Part shown: positions 1 through 8,551 of the stretch, in pieces
Numbering within the stretch: position 1 is the stretch's first letter
Layout of the letters: every line of letters begins with the position of its first letter
From: Paludibacter sp.
GTDB taxonomy: Bacteria; Bacteroidota; Bacteroidia; Bacteroidales; Paludibacteraceae
DNA: 64,000 nt
Assembly (NCBI GenBank): GCA_024710005.1
Contig: JANJVQ010000018.1
Coordinates: 1-64,000, forward strand
Direction: 5' to 3'
Translations under genes and position numbers: made by a program
The notes under the pieces: generated by a model
Told to the model about the DNA's origin: nothing
What the model saw: the letters and a program-made list of their open reading frames with translations, nothing else
Database searches by the model: none

Positions 1-107
1 ATCCTCGTTTTTTGATCTAAAAACCAAAAAAACACTTAAAATCACTTCCTGAGATTTGAACAGATAGAAATATCTTGAAAAAACAACTTTTTCTATTTGA
101 AAGGAAA

Positions 108-140
108 GAGGCTGACTCAATTTTATTTTGAGACAGCCTC
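108..140. repeat. Imperfect hairpin at left edge
   Basis: GAGGCTG and CAGCCTC pair across an A/A mismatch, followed by CTCAA/TTGAG, giving a 12-pair stem with a 7-nt loop. No clear T-tract follows on either strand, so this is not a convincing terminator. Sequences beginning GAGGCTGTCTCAAAA are reminiscent of IS1182-type ends, but no transposase is visible. The rest of bases 1-249 shows no gene. Confidence 0.4.
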
Positions 141-249
141 CTCTAATTGTAGTGCAATAAAATAAAAATACTGCAAAATATGATCTTAATTTGGAATTCA
201 TACAGGATATACTTAACTTTAGGCTTCGATAGGTAAAATAAAAAAGATC

Positions 250-1152
250 ATGGCAAAGAAACGAACAGTACTCATTACCGGAGCTTCCGGATACATCAGC
301 GGACATCTTCAGCAAAAACTCAAAACACAGGGTTATCAGGTTCGGACACTCACTACAAACATGCTGAAATCTAATGTAGAGGATTGCTTTTACTGGAATC
401 CGGAAAATCAGGACATCAACCGGAAAGCCTTTGATTCTGTAGATTACATCATTCATTTGGCAGGAACCAATATCGGGGCAGGTCGATGGACGAAGAAACG
501 AAAACAGGAAATTTTAGACAGCCGTATCAACACAACCCGTTTTCTTTTTGAAAAAGTACAGTTATATAAGGTTCCGTTAAAAGCCTTCATCACGGCTTCT
601 GCAACAGGTTTCTATGGCACAGTAACCAGTGACACAGTTTTCGATGAGGAAGCACCTGCTGCTCACGATTTTCTGGGGAATGTGTGTTTTCAATGGGAAA
701 CTGCAGCCGACCGGTTTCTGGAGCTTGGTATCCGTACCGTGAAAATCCGAACAGGTGTCGTGTTGAGCAACGATGCCCCGGCCGTAAAAAAGATGTTGAT
801 GCCCATTAAAATGGGACTGGGGAGTCCGCTTGGCAGCGGCAAACAATACATGCCCTGGATCCACATCGACGATTTATGCGAAATCTACCTGAAATCCATT
901 GAAAACAAATCCTTTACAGGAGCTTACAATGCCGTAGCGCCTCAACACATCACCAACAGGGAAATGATGAAAACGCTGTCGAAAATACTGAAAAAACCTT
1001 TCTGGTTTCCTGCCGTACCAGCTTTCGTGCTGAGAATTCTTTTCGGAGAAATGGCTGACATCCTGCTAAAAGGGAGCAGGGTGGAACCTAAAAAGCTTAT
1101 CGAAGCAGGGTTTGAATATCGTTTCCCGGAAGTTGGGCAGATTTTATTATAA
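250..1152 (+). CDS. TIGR01777-type NAD(P)-dependent sugar epimerase / SDR39U1 family
   Basis: This is a 300-residue extended short-chain dehydrogenase. A Rossmann glycine-rich start (GASGYISGHL, residues 11-20) is followed by the family-typical IHLAGTNIG around residue 67 and by SATGFYG in the active-site region (about residue 117), where the usual YxxxK catalytic pair is not obvious. That is normal for the TIGR01777 subfamily. The C-terminal half ends with the DUF1731-like segment (LLKGSRVEPKKLIEAGF). Length matches the family. The exact substrate is unknown; these are cytosolic nucleotide-sugar epimerase-like proteins. The gene stands alone, and its stop codon abuts a copy of the ACCATATAAG repeat. 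Family assignment is secure, function is not. Confidence 0.88.
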   Translation: MAKKRTVLITGASGYISGHLQQKLKTQGYQVRTLTTNMLKSNVEDCFYWNPENQDINRKAFDSVDYIIHLAGTNIGAGRWTKKRKQEILDSRINTTRFLFEKVQLYKVPLKAFITASATGFYGTVTSDTVFDEEAPAAHDFLGNVCFQWETAADRFLELGIRTVKIRTGVVLSNDAPAVKKMLMPIKMGLGSPLGSGKQYMPWIHIDDLCEIYLKSIENKSFTGAYNAVAPQHITNREMMKTLSKILKKPFWFPAVPAFVLRILFGEMADILLKGSRVEPKKLIEAGFEYRFPEVGQILL

Positions 1153-1172
1153 ACCATATAAGTCACTTCCGG
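1153..1172. repeat. ACCATATAAGTCA dispersed repeat, single arm
   Basis: ACCATATAAGTCA starts directly at the stop of the SDR gene and runs into the 3' end of the convergent radical-SAM gene. It matches the arm of the palindromic repeat seen at 19.3, 28.2, 29.3, 57.7, 59.6 and 63.1 kb. Confidence 0.6.
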
Positions 1173-2401
1173 TTTATTGCCCACTCCATCACATTGGCCG
1201 GCGACCGCTTAAAAAACAATTCGTTCGCCATGAACTCCATATAGGGTTTGGTGTGACGATAATACATCTTGAACCCTGCACAGAGGTAGTTCAAACCCGG
1301 CTCACCTGTAGGTGTTTTGATGATGCGATTTTTCGGACATTCGCCGTTGCAAAGCTTCAAAAACTCGCATTGTTTACACTGTGTCGGCAGTTTATCCCGC
1401 TTGTCGGATCCAAAACGAAGTTGTTCCTCAGAAAACATCATTTCAAAAATTGTTTTGTGTTTGATGTTGCCTAACTTATATTCAGGAAAAACGTAATGGT
1501 CGCAGGCATATACATCACCATTGAACTCCATAACCGAAGCATGACCACATTTTTCAGCATAAATGCAGGAACCGGGTTGCTCTCCAACCGTATTTGCCAG
1601 GGTAGCATCGAAAATCTGCACAAAATATTGTCCTACATCATTGCGTACCCACTCATCAAAAATTTCAATGTAGAATTTCCCGAATTTGCGGGCATCCACA
1701 GTCCAGGGTGCAATCACATAATCACTGTCATCCTCTGGTCCCATCAGTTTCAACCCACTGGGCACATCGTTCTTATGGATACGCTCCACAATCGGAGAAA
1801 ACTGCATGTAACGGCTACCTATTTCTTTGAAGAAATTATATACCTCCAGCGGATAGTCAACATTGTAGTCGTTGATAACCGAAAGTGTATTGAACTCAAC
1901 GCCATGTTTCTGGAGTAATTCAATGCCGCGCATCACCTGTTTGAATGTCCCATTTCCTCCCTTGTTTTTACGATATACATCGTGACAATGTTCCGGGCCA
2001 TCTATTGAGATGCCGATCAGAAAATTATTATCTTTGAAGAACTTACACCAGTCATCCGTCAACAAAACGCCATTGGTTTGCAGACTGTTGTCAATCTGTC
2101 TGCCACGTCCATGCTTTTTCTGATACGCCAGGGCTTTGTTGTAAAACAATTTATCACGCAGCAAGGTTTCTCCACCATGCCAGGTGAATAAAACTTCTGG
2201 AACCGGTTGTGCCTGAATGTAACTCTCGATGTATTTTTCGAGAATCTCATCACTCATGTGGTAGCTTTGTTTCCCTTTGTATAAATTTTCTTTTTCAAGA
2301 TAATAACAATAGCTGCAATTCAGGTTGCAGATTGAACCTGCCGGCTTTGCCATCACATAGGTAGGCATCGAGAGGGGATTAAATATGGCGGTCTTTTTCA
2401 T
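1163..2401 (-). CDS. Anaerobic sulfatase-maturating enzyme homologue (radical SAM/SPASM)
   Basis: 412 residues. The radical-SAM cluster motif CNLNCSYC (Cys25, 29, 32) binds the SAM-cleaving 4Fe-4S cluster. A C-terminal SPASM region carries the additional cysteines (CIYAEKCGH, YACDHY, QCKQCEFLKLCNGEC) for two auxiliary clusters. Enzymes of this family oxidise an active-site Cys or Ser of type I sulfatases to formylglycine without oxygen. No sulfatase is present in the window, so the target must be encoded elsewhere. The gene is convergent with the SDR gene and has its own short upstream region. Another SPASM peptide-modifying role cannot be excluded, but the length and motif order fit anSME best. 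Confidence 0.9.
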   Translation of the reverse strand: MKKTAIFNPLSMPTYVMAKPAGSICNLNCSYCYYLEKENLYKGKQSYHMSDEILEKYIESYIQAQPVPEVLFTWHGGETLLRDKLFYNKALAYQKKHGRGRQIDNSLQTNGVLLTDDWCKFFKDNNFLIGISIDGPEHCHDVYRKNKGGNGTFKQVMRGIELLQKHGVEFNTLSVINDYNVDYPLEVYNFFKEIGSRYMQFSPIVERIHKNDVPSGLKLMGPEDDSDYVIAPWTVDARKFGKFYIEIFDEWVRNDVGQYFVQIFDATLANTVGEQPGSCIYAEKCGHASVMEFNGDVYACDHYVFPEYKLGNIKHKTIFEMMFSEEQLRFGSDKRDKLPTQCKQCEFLKLCNGECPKNRIIKTPTGEPGLNYLCAGFKMYYRHTKPYMEFMANELFFKRSPANVMEWAINRK

Positions 2402-2482
2402 GGGCTTCTATTTACTAATCAAAATTTCACAAAAGTAACTAATTTAGTTTCATTCTACAAACGAAACAACACTTAAAACATG

Positions 2483-3514
2483 TTACTGATACTGAATATA
2501 AATGGGTTGCGGTTTTAATTTTAACAACTCCGGAGGAGTTAACATACGATTTGGCGATTTCTTCAAATCGTTTTTGTAAAACAATTTGAAGCCTGTAAAT
2601 TGCACCGGTTCCCGATAAATATAGCGATTATAGGTACTGTTTTTCAGCACCGGTTCACCCCATCCATCCATGTGCATGACAAGTTGCACTTCCGGATGAA
2701 GTTTGATGTTTTTGTAATTTTTCACCATACCCTGCGTAAAGCGATGCACAATCAGCATTTTTGGAGGAAGGTTATTCTCCTGCACTAATTTAGCGAGGTA
2801 TTCCGAGCAAAAATTGATATCGTCAGCATCGTACCAACCTATTTTCTTACCCGGGATACTCCCGTCTTTCATCGAAAACTCGGGATCGATACCCAAATGT
2901 ACATTGGACATTTTCAGATACTTTTCTAATAATGGCACTTCATGTTGCAAAGTACTCAGTCCGACCTGTATATCTAAAAAAACGATGGCATCACCCATCC
3001 TCGCAATTGACAAAGCGGAATCAATCTGTGCATCCGGCATGCGTTTGCAGTAAGTCCCATCAGACATGGGGATACCCTGCGCCACCACGGCAATGTAATG
3101 AACTGCCGGTTGAACGGGAGTATTAGGGTCTGCCGTTTCCCAGGCCTGTACCTCAGCATTCAGTCTCTCCCACATTTCGTTAGGTGGATATTCACCCAAC
3201 GCACCCATTTTTTTAGAATAAAGATTACCGTAATAAGCCACAATTCTTTTAAACGGTAAAATTGCTCCAGCCAATGGATAAGGCTGATTTTTAACCGGCC
3301 ACATTCCGGTGGTGTCTCCGTTTGCCAAAGCCGTTATTTTTTCCTGATAAGCAAGGGAATCAATTGTAACAACTTCTGTCTTAACACCTTCTCCTGATAC
3401 TGTATTTTCTTCTGATGTTTCTTGTTGAACATCTTCCTGTGTCGAATTGCGAACACAACCGGTAAACAACAAGGAGCATACGAAAATAATAAGATAAAAT
3501 AATTTGCTTTGCAT
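2483..3514 (-). CDS. Putative lipoprotein of unknown function
   Basis: The ATG at 3514 is chosen because it opens directly onto a lipoprotein signal (MQSKLFYLIIFVCSLLFTGC); an upstream in-frame start at 3544 would add ten residues before it. After the lipid-anchored Cys comes an acidic linker, then about 290 residues without a family I can name with confidence. The segments YIAVVAQGIPMSDG, IVFLDIQVG, VHLGIDPEF, MLIVHRFT and VMHMDGWG read like successive beta strands of a TIM-barrel-like fold with conserved Asp/His tips. It is encoded just downstream of a lipoprotein polysaccharide deacetylase on the same strand, so an envelope or glycan role is possible but unproven. Confidence 0.75.
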   Translation of the reverse strand: MQSKLFYLIIFVCSLLFTGCVRNSTQEDVQQETSEENTVSGEGVKTEVVTIDSLAYQEKITALANGDTTGMWPVKNQPYPLAGAILPFKRIVAYYGNLYSKKMGALGEYPPNEMWERLNAEVQAWETADPNTPVQPAVHYIAVVAQGIPMSDGTYCKRMPDAQIDSALSIARMGDAIVFLDIQVGLSTLQHEVPLLEKYLKMSNVHLGIDPEFSMKDGSIPGKKIGWYDADDINFCSEYLAKLVQENNLPPKMLIVHRFTQGMVKNYKNIKLHPEVQLVMHMDGWGEPVLKNSTYNRYIYREPVQFTGFKLFYKNDLKKSPNRMLTPPELLKLKPQPIYIQYQ

Positions 3515-3607
3515 ATATAACTTAATTAAAACCACATTAGTCACATTAAAAACATTAGTAGTGTCGTTACCTACGGCAACTCCGTGAGATGATGGACTCT
3601 ACACACC

Positions 3608-3627
3608 CCAGTAAGCAAGCTTACTGG
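3608..3627. repeat. Short hairpin between lipoprotein genes
   Basis: CCAGTAAG and CTTACTGG form a perfect 8-bp stem with loop CAAG. It lies between two minus-strand genes and is not followed by a T-tract, so its role is unclear. Confidence 0.35.
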
Positions 3628-3674
3628 TTACTAAACTTCGCTTCCTCCGGAAGCAAAAATAAATCGGATTCCCA

Positions 3675-3697
3675 TTATTCGCTATTCGTTATTCGCT
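3675..3697. repeat. GCGAATA-type tandem repeat, copy 1
   Basis: Three near-tandem copies of the heptamer unit (ATTCGCT/ATTCGTT, i.e. GCGAATA on the other strand). The repeat overlaps the last codons and stop of the deacetylase gene. Related copies occur near 24.98, 34.5, 35.57 and 43.3 kb. Confidence 0.65.
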
Positions 3698-4540
3698 GAA
3701 AAACGTACGTTTCATTGACTTCAACAACCCCTGTGGAGTCAGCTCAGGAACAATCATACGGCGAACGGTTTGCAAAGGTTGAATAGAATCGCGTTTGTTC
3801 GACAAAATAAACGAGAGCTTAAAATACCTGCCAAGTTCCGTTGCCGCCTGATGATCGTAAACACCATTCGGATAGGCCCAATAATCGACAGGCTTACCCA
3901 TAATTCCCTCTAATTTTGCTTTTGGATTAACAACTTGTTGTTGCCAGTCGGTTTCCTCTTTGTATTTTGTTGCCATCGTATGATCCCAACTGTGCAAGCC
4001 AATTGTATGTCCTTTCTCAGCAAGCTCCTTAATCTGCTCCGTTGACATATAATTCTTCTTATTATATGTAATGGTCATAATAAAGAAAGCTCCCCTGAAT
4101 CCATATTTCTCCATGATGGGAGCAGCTACCGTGAAATGTTCAGTGCGGGAATCATCAAAACTGATCATTACTGGTTTTTCGGGTAAAGGATTGTTAAAAA
4201 CTAAGTAATCATATAACTGATTTGGTAAAACAGACCGAAAGCCACTATCTGCCAACACTTTCATGTGTGCTTCAAATGTTGCAGGGCTAACTGAGTAATC
4301 TCCTTTTGCACTTTCACTTATCCGGTGATAGCACAGGACGGGTACTTCAGCTTTTTGGAGAATTTCAGCGGGTGTATTTGGAGTTTGATGGTGGATGGAC
4401 TGCTTTTCAACAAGCGGTTTATCAACAGAATGATTAACAGTTGCAGAGTCAGTCTTATCATTATTTTCAACCGGATTATTGCAGTTATAAATTGTCAACA
4501 TCAAAAACAGAAAAGATAACAGGTAAAGTTTGCTACGCAT
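3689..4540 (-). CDS. Polysaccharide deacetylase family lipoprotein (CE4/NodB-like)
   Basis: 283 residues with a lipoprotein-type signal ending in a Cys (LTIYNC, around residue 20). The NodB domain starts at PVLCYHRIS (about residue 69). Motif 1 reads ISFDDS, where most relatives have FDDG, and still supplies the catalytic and metal Asp. Motif 2 is GLHSWDHT, with the two zinc-binding His. WAYPNGVYD corresponds to the R/YPxG motif 3. CE4 enzymes remove N- or O-acetyl groups from peptidoglycan, chitin-like or xylan polymers; the substrate here is not known. The protein would act on the periplasmic or outer-membrane face. Its stop codon lies inside a GCGAATA repeat. Confidence 0.85.
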   Translation of the reverse strand: MRSKLYLLSFLFLMLTIYNCNNPVENNDKTDSATVNHSVDKPLVEKQSIHHQTPNTPAEILQKAEVPVLCYHRISESAKGDYSVSPATFEAHMKVLADSGFRSVLPNQLYDYLVFNNPLPEKPVMISFDDSRTEHFTVAAPIMEKYGFRGAFFIMTITYNKKNYMSTEQIKELAEKGHTIGLHSWDHTMATKYKEETDWQQQVVNPKAKLEGIMGKPVDYWAYPNGVYDHQAATELGRYFKLSFILSNKRDSIQPLQTVRRMIVPELTPQGLLKSMKRTFFSE

Positions 4541-4552
4541 TTGATTCGATAA

Positions 4553-5086
4553 TTACAATCCTAACACTTTCACATCAACAAAAAAAACGGTATTTATATC
4601 AATCTTATAATCCGAACCAAGCATTTGGCGTGTCACCGTATTCAGTTTAAGTTTAAATGAATCTTTTTTTATATAATCCTGCATATCAGCATCGGACACA
4701 TCAAGTTCCAACTCTTTTCCTGCTGTAGTGGGGACATTTTCCTTCCAGGCAATTTTAATTTCGGGAAGATCATCTGCAGCAAGATAAACATTGATTGATT
4801 TGAGAAACCCAAAATCTCCATTTGAAGGTGATTGAATAGTTAATTTTATTGTTTTCAGTTTGATTTGTTCCACCAAATCCATACTGGCATTATTCGCAGC
4901 AAAATCCGACTCAGTATTGGTTTCTATATCCGGAGTAAATACATTAAACGGCAAATTAACTCCTGTTGATGCCGGAATTGTCGTACTTGTATTAAAATCC
5001 AGTTCAAAGCGTGTTAACTCTTTAAGCGTCTCACAGGATGAGAAAAATATAATTGTTAATGTAAAAAATATAGTTAATGATTTCAT
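4553..5086 (-). CDS. Small putative lipoprotein
   Basis: 177 residues with a clear lipobox (FFSSCETL, Cys about residue 18), then a mostly beta-strand, Thr/Asp-rich body with no family I recognise. It ends 12 bases upstream of the deacetylase start and probably shares its transcript. Alternation of hydrophobic and polar residues (TIKLTIQSP, KLKLNTVTR) suggests a beta-sandwich. Confidence 0.7.
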   Translation of the reverse strand: MKSLTIFFTLTIIFFSSCETLKELTRFELDFNTSTTIPASTGVNLPFNVFTPDIETNTESDFAANNASMDLVEQIKLKTIKLTIQSPSNGDFGFLKSINVYLAADDLPEIKIAWKENVPTTAGKELELDVSDADMQDYIKKDSFKLKLNTVTRQMLGSDYKIDINTVFFVDVKVLGL

Positions 5087-5112
5087 GAGTGTATGTTGTA
5101 TTAATTGTGTTT

Positions 5113-5652
5113 TTATTTATTATTGTTTTCTTTGTTTTTTGAGTCTGACTTTTTATCATTCTCACTTTCAGCAGCAATTTCATCCAACACTTCCTTCCAC
5201 AAGTCCTCTTTCATCTTGATAGTAAGCAACCCGGTTCTCTTAATAAGATAATAAGCAATTGCAAGGGAGATAATCAGTACGCCCATCCCTATTAATAACT
5301 CTCCGGAAAGCTGTTCAACCTCAATAATCACAATTTTACGCGCCAAAGCTATGATGGCTACCAACACAACCACTTCAACATGCACCACGTTCTGCTTTAA
5401 ATAAACCTTGATTGTATCAAGCAATTCAATGCCGATTAACACCAACAGGAAAACACCGAATAATCCGGTAAGGCCATTCAGTGAAATTAACCAATCACCT
5501 TCGTTTCCGATTGCACTGATAACAAACCGGGCTAATTCAACTGTTGCGAGTAACAACACAAAAGACATCATGAAAATCAGGGTAATGACAATGATTTTCT
5601 CTATTGTCTGCGTAAATTTCTTCAGAAAATTAATGACGCTTGTTAGTTTCAT
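5113..5652 (-). CDS. PsiE-family (phosphate-starvation-inducible-like) membrane protein
   Basis: 179 residues with four predicted membrane helices (about 19-42, 58-78, 90-107 and 118-138), then a charged, Lys/Asn-rich tail. The layout and the TIEKIIVITL, LLDTIKVYL and VEVVVLVAIIALARKIII-like segments fit the PsiE family (PF06146), whose biochemical role is not established. The gene is 26 bases upstream of the small lipoprotein gene and likely cotranscribed with it. Upstream, a TATCTTTA sequence (minus strand, near 5698-5691) resembles a Bacteroidetes -7 box. Confidence 0.75.
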   Translation of the reverse strand: MKLTSVINFLKKFTQTIEKIIVITLIFMMSFVLLLATVELARFVISAIGNEGDWLISLNGLTGLFGVFLLVLIGIELLDTIKVYLKQNVVHVEVVVLVAIIALARKIVIIEVEQLSGELLIGMGVLIISLAIAYYLIKRTGLLTIKMKEDLWKEVLDEIAAESENDKKSDSKNKENNNK

Positions 5653-5776
5653 GCTGATATGATTGAAGTATCGTTAAAAATATGGATGTAAAGATACTTT
5701 ATTTCACTTATTTACTAACAAAAAAACTACAATTTTTGTTGCACTAAATCAATTTCTAAAATATAACACTGCAAAT

Positions 5777-6901
5777 TTAATTGATGTGAAAACCCTGGCT
5801 CAACAATTCTGCAGATTTAAACTGATTGTATTTCTCCTCCTGCAAGGGATAATCCCAGCATCCCATACTATGATAAATATCTCCACCGAAACCAATTTTA
5901 AATTTATACAATCCGTACAATGGATGCGCAGTATCAGGATTTGGCGCAACACCAAACATATCATATTCTGTACAACCAAATTCCTTTGAAATTTTCATGG
6001 CTTCCCATTGCAGGGCGTAAGTCGCCATCAGATTCCGGTTTGTAGAAGAAGACGCCCCGTAGAGATACGACCCTCTGTTTCCGGTCAAAATCAGAAACAT
6101 GGCAGCCAGCGGGATTTTGTCTGATTCAGCAATCAGCAAGCGTACTTCAGCAGGAGAAGAAGTATGTTCAGCCCTTGCTTTCAGAATCGCTTCGAAATAA
6201 CGGATATCATTGAGGAAGAAGTTATTTCTGGCGGCAGTTTCTTTATAAAGCTGATACCACACAGCCATACTTTCCAGTCCGGCAGAGCGCACTTCCACCC
6301 CTCTTTTTAGCGACAATCCGATGTTGTAGCGTGTTTTGGGTTTCATCCCTTTCAAAACCGTTTGTTCGTCCGGCTTCAAATTAACAAAGATGGTATTTGA
6401 AGGCAAAATATTAAAATGAGCCTTCTGAAAATTCCAGTTGGCAGTATTAAAATTAAACCTTAACTCCTGCGCATTAATTTCAGGTTCACCAAGCCAGTTT
6501 GCGTGCTCATCAAAATGAGCAGAATCTTTTGCCCAGTACGACTCCCAGCATAAGTCATAGCGAATCAGAATGCAGTTCAACGGCAGAAAGGATCGCAAAC
6601 TCTCCGACATTTCCTCCAGAAACCGCCCCTGAATTTCCTCATCCGGTTCAATTTCCGGTCCGTAAGGCACATAAGCGATACAGTCGTGCCGGTTAATTTG
6701 TTGCAAAATCACCAACACATCCGAATGAATATAATCATCCGAAGCAGCATCCAGAAACAATCTTTTTCGTTTGGATTTAAAATTTACGGCAACAGTAGAA
6801 GCCCCTAACTGATTTTTCACGTGCGACCAAAAAGCGGTTTGCTGCACAATCGGAGTTTGATATAATTCGTCCACTCCTTTTCTACAAACATCTGAAAGCA
6901 T
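5777..6901 (-). CDS. FemABX-like peptidyl/aminoacyl transferase (GNAT fold)
   Basis: 374 residues resembling the FemAB/FemX group: an N-terminal segment with QTAFWSHVKNQLG, central NTIFVNLKPDEQTVLKGMKPKTRYNI (typical of lipid II:glycine transferases, split here as two motifs), and a C-terminal acetyltransferase-like part (LAAMFLILTGNRGSYLYGASS...ALQWEAMKISKEFG..EYDMFGVAP). FemABX enzymes add amino acids from aminoacyl-tRNA to peptidoglycan precursors. In Gram-negative Bacteroidetes the substrate is undetermined and other acyl transfers are possible. It stands alone, with a good -7 box upstream at 6953-6960. Confidence 0.82.
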   Translation of the reverse strand: MLSDVCRKGVDELYQTPIVQQTAFWSHVKNQLGASTVAVNFKSKRKRLFLDAASDDYIHSDVLVILQQINRHDCIAYVPYGPEIEPDEEIQGRFLEEMSESLRSFLPLNCILIRYDLCWESYWAKDSAHFDEHANWLGEPEINAQELRFNFNTANWNFQKAHFNILPSNTIFVNLKPDEQTVLKGMKPKTRYNIGLSLKRGVEVRSAGLESMAVWYQLYKETAARNNFFLNDIRYFEAILKARAEHTSSPAEVRLLIAESDKIPLAAMFLILTGNRGSYLYGASSSTNRNLMATYALQWEAMKISKEFGCTEYDMFGVAPNPDTAHPLYGLYKFKIGFGGDIYHSMGCWDYPLQEEKYNQFKSAELLSQGFHIN

Positions 6902-6952
6902 GATACATAAAACCGTGAAACGGTAATTTTAAACGTTTAACAAATTAACGTG

Positions 6953-6960
6953 CAAAGGTA
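6953..6960 (-). promoter_or_regulatory. Bacteroidetes-type -7 box (TACCTTTG)
   Basis: On the minus strand the sequence reads TACCTTTG, matching TAnnTTTG, about 52 bases upstream of the FemAB-like start. No good TTTG -33 element is seen at the usual spacing. Confidence 0.5.
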
Positions 6961-6986
6961 AGGATTAAAGTTATGATAAAAAAGTT

Positions 6987-6994
6987 TATCTTTG
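6987..6994 (+). promoter_or_regulatory. Bacteroidetes-type -7 box (TATCTTTG)
   Basis: TATCTTTG is a strong match to TAnnTTTG, 89 bases upstream of the DUF6249 gene at 7083. The position corresponding to -33 is weak. It would drive the three-gene sigma-factor operon. Confidence 0.55.
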
Positions 6995-7082
6995 AATCAA
7001 AAAAAATCATGCATAATAAATCCAAAACATTGTTTCATTCCGTCTAATAAGAAAAACATTGTCAAATTTAAAAAATCAAATT

Positions 7083-7709
7083 ATGAAACGATTCATTTTT
7101 ATGCTGGTGAGCATTGTGTTAATTTCAACAACAAGTTACATAAAAGCTCAAGACGAACAGGACAGTACGACTCAGAAAGTTCCTAAAACCGAGTTGACAC
7201 AAGCCGAGAAAGACTCTATCCTGTTTGCAAGACTCAGTCCTGAACAATTGATGGAGTTAAAAAGGCAGGAATTGGAATTAGAATCTCAGAAAATCGAAGC
7301 CAATAGTAGAGAAGACATGCCCTTAAATGGTTTTGGAATTGTGATGATTGTGATGTTACCTTTCCTTTTTGTCATTACTATTGTGACTATTAATGTCAGA
7401 CGTAAAAATGCTGAATCAAAAAGGAAATATGAGCTTTACATGAAATCCCTGGAAATGGGTCAGACTATTCCTGAACATTTCTTTGATGAACCACAAACCG
7501 GTAAGGCAAGCAACCTCAAAAGAGGAATTATTTCTTTGATGGTTGGTATTGCATTTGGATTGTATGTTATCATTGAAAAGAACACTGAACTACCATTCCT
7601 GATGGCAGCTTTAATACCGGGATTCGTCGGCTTGGGCTATCTCCTGGTTCATTTTATTGAAAAACCAAAGAATCAGCATCCAGCAGAAAAGCAAGATGAG
7701 CAAATCTGA
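7083..7709 (+). CDS. DUF6249-like membrane protein
   Basis: The ATG at 7083 opens onto a signal peptide (MKRFIFMLVSIVLISTTSYI..A); an upstream TTG at 7059 would only add eight polar residues. About 208 residues: a periplasmic stretch rich in Glu/Gln (LSPEQLMELKRQELELES), one membrane helix (VMIVMLPFLFVITIVTINV), a basic cytosolic linker, then two more hydrophobic helices near the C-terminus. This layout is typical of DUF6249 proteins, commonly found upstream of an ECF sigma factor in Bacteroidetes. The end overlaps the sigma gene by 14 bases, so they are probably cotranslated. A regulatory partner role is inferred from the arrangement only. Confidence 0.75.
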   Translation: MKRFIFMLVSIVLISTTSYIKAQDEQDSTTQKVPKTELTQAEKDSILFARLSPEQLMELKRQELELESQKIEANSREDMPLNGFGIVMIVMLPFLFVITIVTINVRRKNAESKRKYELYMKSLEMGQTIPEHFFDEPQTGKASNLKRGIISLMVGIAFGLYVIIEKNTELPFLMAALIPGFVGLGYLLVHFIEKPKNQHPAEKQDEQI

Positions 7710-8238
7710 GGATTTAATGCTGGTAGCTCGGGTTAATTTATCCGGAGATAAATCAGCATTCGACCTGTTAACCCGAAAGTATCAATCGTCCATCCGAAGG
7801 TTCTTCCTGAACCTGACGATGGGCGACAATCCGCTCAGTGACGATTTAGCACAGGAAACATTTATCAAAGCTTATCTCAATCTGAACGGGTTTCAGGGAT
7901 TATCCGGATTTTCCACCTGGTTATTCAGGATTGCATACAATGTGCACTATGATTATATCAGATCAAGAAAAATAACCGGCGACATCAACGAGTTGGAAAT
8001 AAACCGAATGCATGAGGTACAAAATGAGTTTTCAGCCGAGAGAACCGACATTAACGAAGCCCTGATGGTATTGCGAACAGAAGAGAGAACAGCAATTCTG
8101 TTGTTTTACATGGAAGACAAAACCCACCAGGAAATCGCGAAGATTATGCAGTGTCCGTTGGGAACTGTAAAAACATACATTCTAAAAGGAAAAGAAAAAT
8201 TGGGCGCTTATTTAAAAAATGCTGGATATGGAAACTAA
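7696..8238 (+). CDS. ECF-type RNA polymerase sigma factor (sigma-70 family)
   Basis: 180 residues from the ATG at 7696. Region 2 is seen at FDLLTRKYQSSIRRFFLNLT..DDLAQETFIKAYL..FSTWLFRIAYNVHYDYIRS, which binds core polymerase and the -10 region. Region 4 at LRTEERTAILLFYMEDKTHQEIAKIMQCPLGTVK is the -35-binding helix-turn-helix. ECF factors redirect RNA polymerase to a small regulon. The gene overlaps both neighbours (DUF6249 upstream, a small membrane protein downstream), a compact operon in which the flanking membrane proteins may control sigma activity. Confidence 0.9.
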   Translation: MSKSEDLMLVARVNLSGDKSAFDLLTRKYQSSIRRFFLNLTMGDNPLSDDLAQETFIKAYLNLNGFQGLSGFSTWLFRIAYNVHYDYIRSRKITGDINELEINRMHEVQNEFSAERTDINEALMVLRTEERTAILLFYMEDKTHQEIAKIMQCPLGTVKTYILKGKEKLGAYLKNAGYGN

Positions 8239-8551
8239 ATATGATGACCGGATGATCCGCAATTTCTTTCAGGAAAACAAAAAAGAAATTGAGGATAATT
8301 ACTTTACGAAGAGAGTAATGCAAAGACTTCCGGATAAAAAGAAAAATTATGACTGGATCATCGTGTTATGTACAGCTCTGGGGACTCTGATTGCAGGATT
8401 ACTGGGATGGAACAGTCAGTTACCGGTAATAACTATCTCTATTCCAAGCCATACAACCTTGTATTATTTACTGGGAGGTATATTTGCTTTTCCTCTTGTA
8501 ATACTGCTTATTTACGAATTGCTTAATAACAAAAGGATTAGCCTGATTTAA
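8219..8551 (+). CDS. Small membrane protein downstream of ECF sigma (DUF5056-like)
   Basis: 110 residues, or 107 if the in-frame ATG at 8228 is used. A charged N-terminus (METKYDDRMIRNFFQENKK) is followed by two membrane helices (about 42-62 and 77-99). It resembles the small DUF5056 proteins encoded after Bacteroidetes ECF sigma factors. These may act as membrane-bound negative regulators, but no classical anti-sigma zinc motif is visible. The start overlaps the sigma gene by 20 bases, and the last 84 bases overlap, antiparallel, the 3' end of the convergent lipoprotein gene. Confidence 0.72.
   Translation: MLDMETKYDDRMIRNFFQENKKEIEDNYFTKRVMQRLPDKKKNYDWIIVLCTALGTLIAGLLGWNSQLPVITISIPSHTTLYYLLGGIFAFPLVILLIYELLNNKRISLI

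Noticed and set aside
108-140. IS1182-type terminal inverted repeat
   Set aside because: Only one hairpin is present, with no transposase and no second end; the resemblance rests on memory of a short motif.
1112-1474. 120-codon plus-strand ORF overlapping the SDR and radical-SAM genes
   Set aside because: It is antisense to a well-supported radical-SAM coding sequence and starts inside the SDR gene.
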